Translations under genes and position numbers: made by a program
The notes under the pieces: generated by a model
Told to the model about the DNA's origin: nothing
The model's input: only the letters and a program-made list of their open reading frames with translations
Database searches by the model: none
From: CANJDH01 sp031430015
Lineage (GTDB): Bacteria; Pseudomonadota; Gammaproteobacteria; Burkholderiales; JAEUOS01
DNA: 16,088 bases
Assembly: GCA_031430015.1 (NCBI GenBank)
Contig: JANPAR010000097.1
Span: forward strand, 1-16,088
Direction of reading: 5' to 3'
In this document: positions 12,985 through 16,088 of the stretch, piece by piece
Position numbering within the stretch: the stretch's first letter is position 1
How the letters are laid out: every line of letters starts with the position of its first letter

Positions 12985-13902
12985 TTACGCACCGGCAAGT
13001 TCGACAAAGCGTTTAAGCACCGCCGCTGCGTTGTCACGCCGCCAGACCAGGCCGATCTCCAGCGCCGCCCGTTTGCCGCCACGCAGCTTGCGATAGACCA
13101 CGCCAGGCCGCCGCAGACTCATCAGTGATTCAGGCACCAGCGCGACGCCCATGCCGGCCGATACCAGCGAGATGATGGTTTGCATCTGGATCGCCTCTTG
13201 CACCACGCGCTGGCTGAAGCCCGCTTCAGAGCACGCGCCGGTGACAGCGTCGTGCAAGCCCGGTGCGGCATGGCGCGGGAAGCTGATGAAGGCTTCATTG
13301 CTAAACCTCGCCAGCGCAACCGGTGTGGCGAGTTTGGCTTGGGGGTGTGCCTGCGGATGTGCCTGCGGCAAGGCCAGCACCAGGGACTCCGTCTGCAAGC
13401 GTTGGTAGACAAGGGCCTCAGGGGCCTTGCCGCCAGAACCCGCATCCACCATGGGCCCCAGCACGACGCCCAGATCAATTTCGCCAGCGGCAAGCCATTT
13501 GAGTTGCAAGTCGGAGGTCGCTTCGCGCAGATGCACGCTCACACCCGGATGCGCGCCGGTGAAGCGGCGCAGCAGTGCCGGCAGGAAGGAGTAGTCAACG
13601 ATGCTCACAAACGCAATCGAGATGCGCCCGGTACTGCCTGCAGCCCCGGCGCGCGCAGCATCGGGCAGGCGCGCCACCGCTTGCAAGATGGCCTCCACCT
13701 GTGGCAGCAGCGCCGCACCCGCGTCGCTCAGGCGCACCGAGCGTTTGGTGCGATGAAACAGCTCTGCGCCCAGTTCCGCCTCCAGTGCCTTGATGTGGCG
13801 CGTGAGCGGCGGCTGTGACAGATTCAAGCTGCGTGCCGCCCGCCCAAAGTTGAGGGTCCTGGCGACGGTGACGAAGCAGTTCAGCTTGTGCAGATCTGTC
13901 AT
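12985..13902 (-). CDS. LysR family transcriptional regulator
   Basis: This is a 305-residue LysR-type regulator. Residues 1-60 form the winged helix-turn-helix (LHKLNCFVTVARTLNFGRAARSLNLSQPPLTRHIKALEAELGAELFHRTKR split across the usual helices). The remainder is the effector-binding domain (ISIAFVSIVDYSFLPALLRRF, IDLGVVLGP, SAGMGVALVPESLM). A near-perfect 12-bp duplication at 13346-13369 encodes a repeated Ala-His-Pro-Gln. The ATG at 13902 has only a weak ribosome site. The gene is divergent from ilvD, the classic layout in which a LysR protein represses itself and controls the facing gene. The small effector is unknown; a branched-chain amino acid intermediate is a reasonable guess. Confidence 0.93.
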   Translation of the reverse strand: MTDLHKLNCFVTVARTLNFGRAARSLNLSQPPLTRHIKALEAELGAELFHRTKRSVRLSDAGAALLPQVEAILQAVARLPDAARAGAAGSTGRISIAFVSIVDYSFLPALLRRFTGAHPGVSVHLREATSDLQLKWLAAGEIDLGVVLGPMVDAGSGGKAPEALVYQRLQTESLVLALPQAHPQAHPQAKLATPVALARFSNEAFISFPRHAAPGLHDAVTGACSEAGFSQRVVQEAIQMQTIISLVSAGMGVALVPESLMSLRRPGVVYRKLRGGKRAALEIGLVWRRDNAAAVLKRFVELAGA

Positions 13903-13905
13903 ACC

Positions 13906-13917
13906 TAATAAGTATTA
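13906..13917. promoter_or_regulatory. Palindrome next to the LysR start
   Basis: TAATA-AG-TATTA is a perfect 5-bp inverted repeat four bases upstream of the LysR ATG, in a locally AT-rich stretch. It could be an autorepression site for the LysR protein. The function is inferred from position. Confidence 0.35.
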
Positions 13918-13935
13918 ACAATGAACAAACATTGT
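13918..13935. promoter_or_regulatory. Palindrome in the lysR-ilvD intergenic region, possible LysR-protein site
   Basis: ACAATG-AACAAA-CATTGT is a perfect 6-bp inverted repeat with a 6-bp spacer, adjoining the palindrome at 13906-13917. LysR-type regulators usually bind interrupted dyads of this size between divergent genes. It lies just upstream of the proposed ilvD -35 box. Confidence 0.45.
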
Positions 13936-13936
13936 A

Positions 13937-13966
13937 TTGGAAAGTAATATTTAAGGCCGCTACAGT
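13937..13966 (+). promoter_or_regulatory. Possible ilvD promoter
   Basis: TTGGAA (13937-13942) and TACAGT (13961-13966) are 18 bases apart, each four of six to consensus. A weak promoter beside a palindrome would suit activation by the LysR protein. The ilvD leader would be about 120 bases. Confidence 0.35.
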
Positions 13967-14093
13967 TTGACTGTGTCAGCAGCAATCTGGCTGAAGAACT
14001 TGGTCATTCCCGGCCGCGCCGCGCAGCGGCAGCGCGTCAAAAGGCATAATTCGCTCCCTTCCTTACCCAATTACTTACCGGAGACTTGCACTC

Positions 14094-15770
14094 ATGGCCG
14101 ACCAAACCAACTGGCGCTCCAAAGCCATCACCGGCGGCATCAACCGCAGCCCCAACCGCGCCATGCTGCGCGAAGTCGGCTTCACTGATGCCGATTTCGA
14201 CAAGCCCATCGTTGGCGTCGCCAACGGCCACTCCAACATGAACCCCTGCAACGCCGGCATTCAGCCGCTGGTGGATCGTGCGATGAGCGCGCTCAAGAGC
14301 GGCGGCGCGATGCCGCAGGTGTTCGGCGTGCCCACCGTGACCGACGGCATCGGCATGGGCACCGAGGGCATGAAATATTCGCTGGTTTCGCGCGAGGTGA
14401 TCGCCGACGCGATCGAGACCTCGGTCAACGGCCAGATGATGGACGGCGCCCTCGTGGTCGGCGCCTGCGACAAGAACATGCCGGGCGGCATGATGGCAAT
14501 GGCGCGCATCAACATTCCGTCGATCTACGTCTACGGCGGCACCATCAAGCCGGGCGTGTGGAAAGGCGTGCCGGTCAATCTGGTGTCGTCGTTCGAGGCA
14601 GTCGGCGCCTTCTCTGCCGGCAAGATGAGCAAAGAAGATTACGACGGCATCGAACGCAACGCCTGCCCCACCCACGGCGCCTGCGGCGGCATGTATACCG
14701 CCAACACCATGTCGTCGTCGTTCGAGGCGCTCGGCTTGTCCCTGCTCGGCTCATCAAGCATGGCCAACCCCGACGGCGAGAAGGCTGACAGCGCAGCGCA
14801 GTCAGCTGCGGTGCTCATCAACGCGATCAAGAAAAACATCCGCCCGCGCGACATCATCACGCGCAAATCGATTGAAAACGCGGTGTCGCTAATCATGGCC
14901 ACCGGCGGCTCGACCAACGGCGTGCTGCACTTTCTCGCCATCGCATCCGCCGCCGAAGTCGAGTGGACCATCGATGACTTCGAAATGGTGCGCAAGAAAA
15001 CGCCCGTGCTGTGCGACTTGAAGCCCTCGGGCCAGTACATGATGACCGACCTGCACAAAGCGGGCGGCGTACCAGTGGTGCTCAACATGCTGCTGGAAAA
15101 CGGCTGCCTGCATGGCGACTGTATGACAATCACCGGCAAAACCATCGCCGAAGAATTGAAGGCGTGGAAAAAGACGCCGGATGGTGAAGTGGTGCGCCCG
15201 TGGGACAAGCCGATGTATGCACAAGGCCACCTCGCCATCCTCAAAGGCAATCTCTCGCCCGAAGGCTGCGTCGCCAAGATCACCGGCCTCAAAAATCCTT
15301 CCATCACCGGCCCGGCGCGCGTGTTCAATTCCGAAAACGAAACCATGGAAGCGATCACCGCCAACAAGATCAAGGCCGGCGATATCGTGGTGATCCGCTA
15401 CGAAGGCCCCAAAGGCGGCCCCGGCATGCAGGAAATGCTCGCCCCCACCTCAGCCCTGATCGGGCAAGGCCTGGGCGACTCGATCGGCCTCATCACCGAT
15501 GGCCGCTTCTCCGGCGGCACCTGGGGCATGGTGGTGGGACACGTCACCCCCGAAGCCTATGAAGGCGGCCTGATCGCATTGATTGAAGAAGGCGACTTGA
15601 TCACCATCGACGCGCACACCTTGAAGCTGCAACTCAACGTGGCCGACGACGTCATCGCAAAACGCCGTGCCGCGTGGAAGCGCCCGGCACCGCGTTATAC
15701 GCGCGGGCTGATGGCGAAGTACATGAAGCTGGTGGGCCCCGCGACCAAAGGCGCGGTCACCGACCTGTAG
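14094..15770 (+). CDS. ilvD: Dihydroxy-acid dehydratase
   Basis: IlvD dehydrates 2,3-dihydroxy-isovalerate and 2,3-dihydroxy-3-methylvalerate to the 2-keto acids of valine and isoleucine synthesis. The 558-residue protein has the three cluster cysteines Cys52 (MNPCNAG), Cys125 (GACDKNMPGG) and Cys197 (CPTHGACGGMYTANTM). It also has Asp84 (TVTDGI), the Asp126-Lys127 pair that binds Mg and is carboxylated, and the catalytic-serine motif DGRFSGGTWGM near the C-terminus. The length and cysteine spacing fit the [2Fe-2S] class of dehydratase rather than the longer enterobacterial [4Fe-4S] type; that assignment is inference. GGAG stands 10 bases before the ATG at 14094. It is divergent from the LysR gene and followed by a hairpin at 15788-15824. 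The protein is complete, with no odd features. Confidence 0.98.
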   Translation: MADQTNWRSKAITGGINRSPNRAMLREVGFTDADFDKPIVGVANGHSNMNPCNAGIQPLVDRAMSALKSGGAMPQVFGVPTVTDGIGMGTEGMKYSLVSREVIADAIETSVNGQMMDGALVVGACDKNMPGGMMAMARINIPSIYVYGGTIKPGVWKGVPVNLVSSFEAVGAFSAGKMSKEDYDGIERNACPTHGACGGMYTANTMSSSFEALGLSLLGSSSMANPDGEKADSAAQSAAVLINAIKKNIRPRDIITRKSIENAVSLIMATGGSTNGVLHFLAIASAAEVEWTIDDFEMVRKKTPVLCDLKPSGQYMMTDLHKAGGVPVVLNMLLENGCLHGDCMTITGKTIAEELKAWKKTPDGEVVRPWDKPMYAQGHLAILKGNLSPEGCVAKITGLKNPSITGPARVFNSENETMEAITANKIKAGDIVVIRYEGPKGGPGMQEMLAPTSALIGQGLGDSIGLITDGRFSGGTWGMVVGHVTPEAYEGGLIALIEEGDLITIDAHTLKLQLNVADDVIAKRRAAWKRPAPRYTRGLMAKYMKLVGPATKGAVTDL

Positions 15771-15787
15771 GTTCATCCAAGGAGACA

Positions 15788-15824
15788 TGCCCGGAGACCC
15801 TCTCCTACCATGGGTTTCCGGGCA
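15788..15824. terminator. Strong hairpin between ilvD and the VIT-type gene
   Basis: TGCCCGGAGACCC pairs with GGGTTTCCGGGCA (13 bp including one G-U wobble on the ilvD transcript) around an 11-base loop, 18 bases after the ilvD stop. No U-rich tract follows on either strand, so it may act with Rho, protect mRNA 3' ends of two convergent transcripts, or be a dispersed palindrome. Confidence 0.5.
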
Positions 15825-15850
15825 ATGAGCAATATGGGGATACCTGATCG

Positions 15851-16088
15851 CTAACTGATCGACACACCCAACAAGGCCCCCGCGCCATAGGTCACCGCCG
15901 CCGCCGCGCATCCGACAACCACCTGCCGCGCCGCCGAAAACCATGGGCTGCGGCCGTTGAATAGCGATGTCACGACGCCGATGGCGAACAAGGCCAGTGC
16001 ACTCAAGGCGACGCTGGCCGCAACTGCCGGCATGCCCGCAAGGGACAGAAACGGCAACAACGAGACGATCGCGCCTGCGGCGAACAGC
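15851..16088 (-). CDS. VIT1/CCC1 family membrane transporter, C-terminal part
   Basis: The last 79 residues of a membrane protein are visible; the start lies beyond the right edge and the frame is open to it. The sequence reads LFAAGAIVSLLPFLSLAGMP, then two hydrophobic helices (SVALSALALFAIGVVTSLF and VGCAAAAVTYGAGALLGV) joined by NGRSPWFSAARQ. This arrangement, with a short polar loop holding a GRSP-like motif before the last helix, is typical of the C-terminal end of VIT1/CCC1-type iron/manganese transporters. It converges on ilvD. The substrate cannot be decided from this fragment. Confidence 0.75.
   Translation of the reverse strand, partial: LFAAGAIVSLLPFLSLAGMPAVAASVALSALALFAIGVVTSLFNGRSPWFSAARQVVVGCAAAAVTYGAGALLGVSIS

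Overview
The window is a high-GC, gene-dense stretch of chromosome, most likely from a betaproteobacterium (Burkholderiales or a relative). This is inferred from the order rpsF-priB-rpsR-rplI followed by dnaB, the single-domain PriB, the protein sequences of the housekeeping genes and the GC-rich codon use. No rRNA, tRNA, CRISPR array, insertion sequence or phage gene is visible.

Layout. Positions 1-2454 (minus) hold two adjacent acyl-CoA carboxylase genes: a carboxyltransferase subunit, then a biotin carboxylase subunit that runs off the left edge. Positions 2569-3831 (minus) encode an exported FecR-domain protein with a long collagen-like Gly/Pro/Gln tail, directly behind the replicative helicase gene dnaB (start near 5246). 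A clear rho-independent terminator (5396-5419) ends the ribosomal protein/primosome operon rpsF-priB-rpsR-rplI (7104 to 5519, minus). That operon has a strong promoter at 7281-7310 and a leader of about 170 nt. A divergent GNAT acetyltransferase gene (7427-7927, plus) converges on a YHS-domain lipoprotein gene (minus). The lipoprotein gene is probably cotranscribed behind a wax ester synthase/diacylglycerol acyltransferase gene (8620-10293, minus). Next comes lgt, prolipoprotein diacylglyceryl transferase (minus). Divergent from lgt is a two-gene toxin-antitoxin module, a ribbon-helix-helix antitoxin and a PIN-domain toxin (11267-11963, plus), followed by an EamA-type transporter. A LysR regulator (minus) faces ilvD (plus) across an AT-rich intergenic region with two perfect palindromes. 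The right edge holds the C-terminal part of a VIT1/CCC1-type membrane transporter (minus).

Most of the window is core metabolism and information processing: replication restart and fork unwinding (priB, dnaB), translation (S6, S18, L9), lipoprotein maturation (lgt) and branched-chain amino acid synthesis (ilvD). Accessory content is limited to the toxin-antitoxin pair and perhaps the EamA gene between lgt and the lysR-ilvD pair. I do not see strong evidence for an undescribed multi-gene system. The observations most worth a second look are the toxin-antitoxin operator that abuts the lgt start, the collagen-like tail on the FecR protein, the slippage-prone repeat and histone-H1-like tail on the acyltransferase, and the 10-bp repeat behind rplI.
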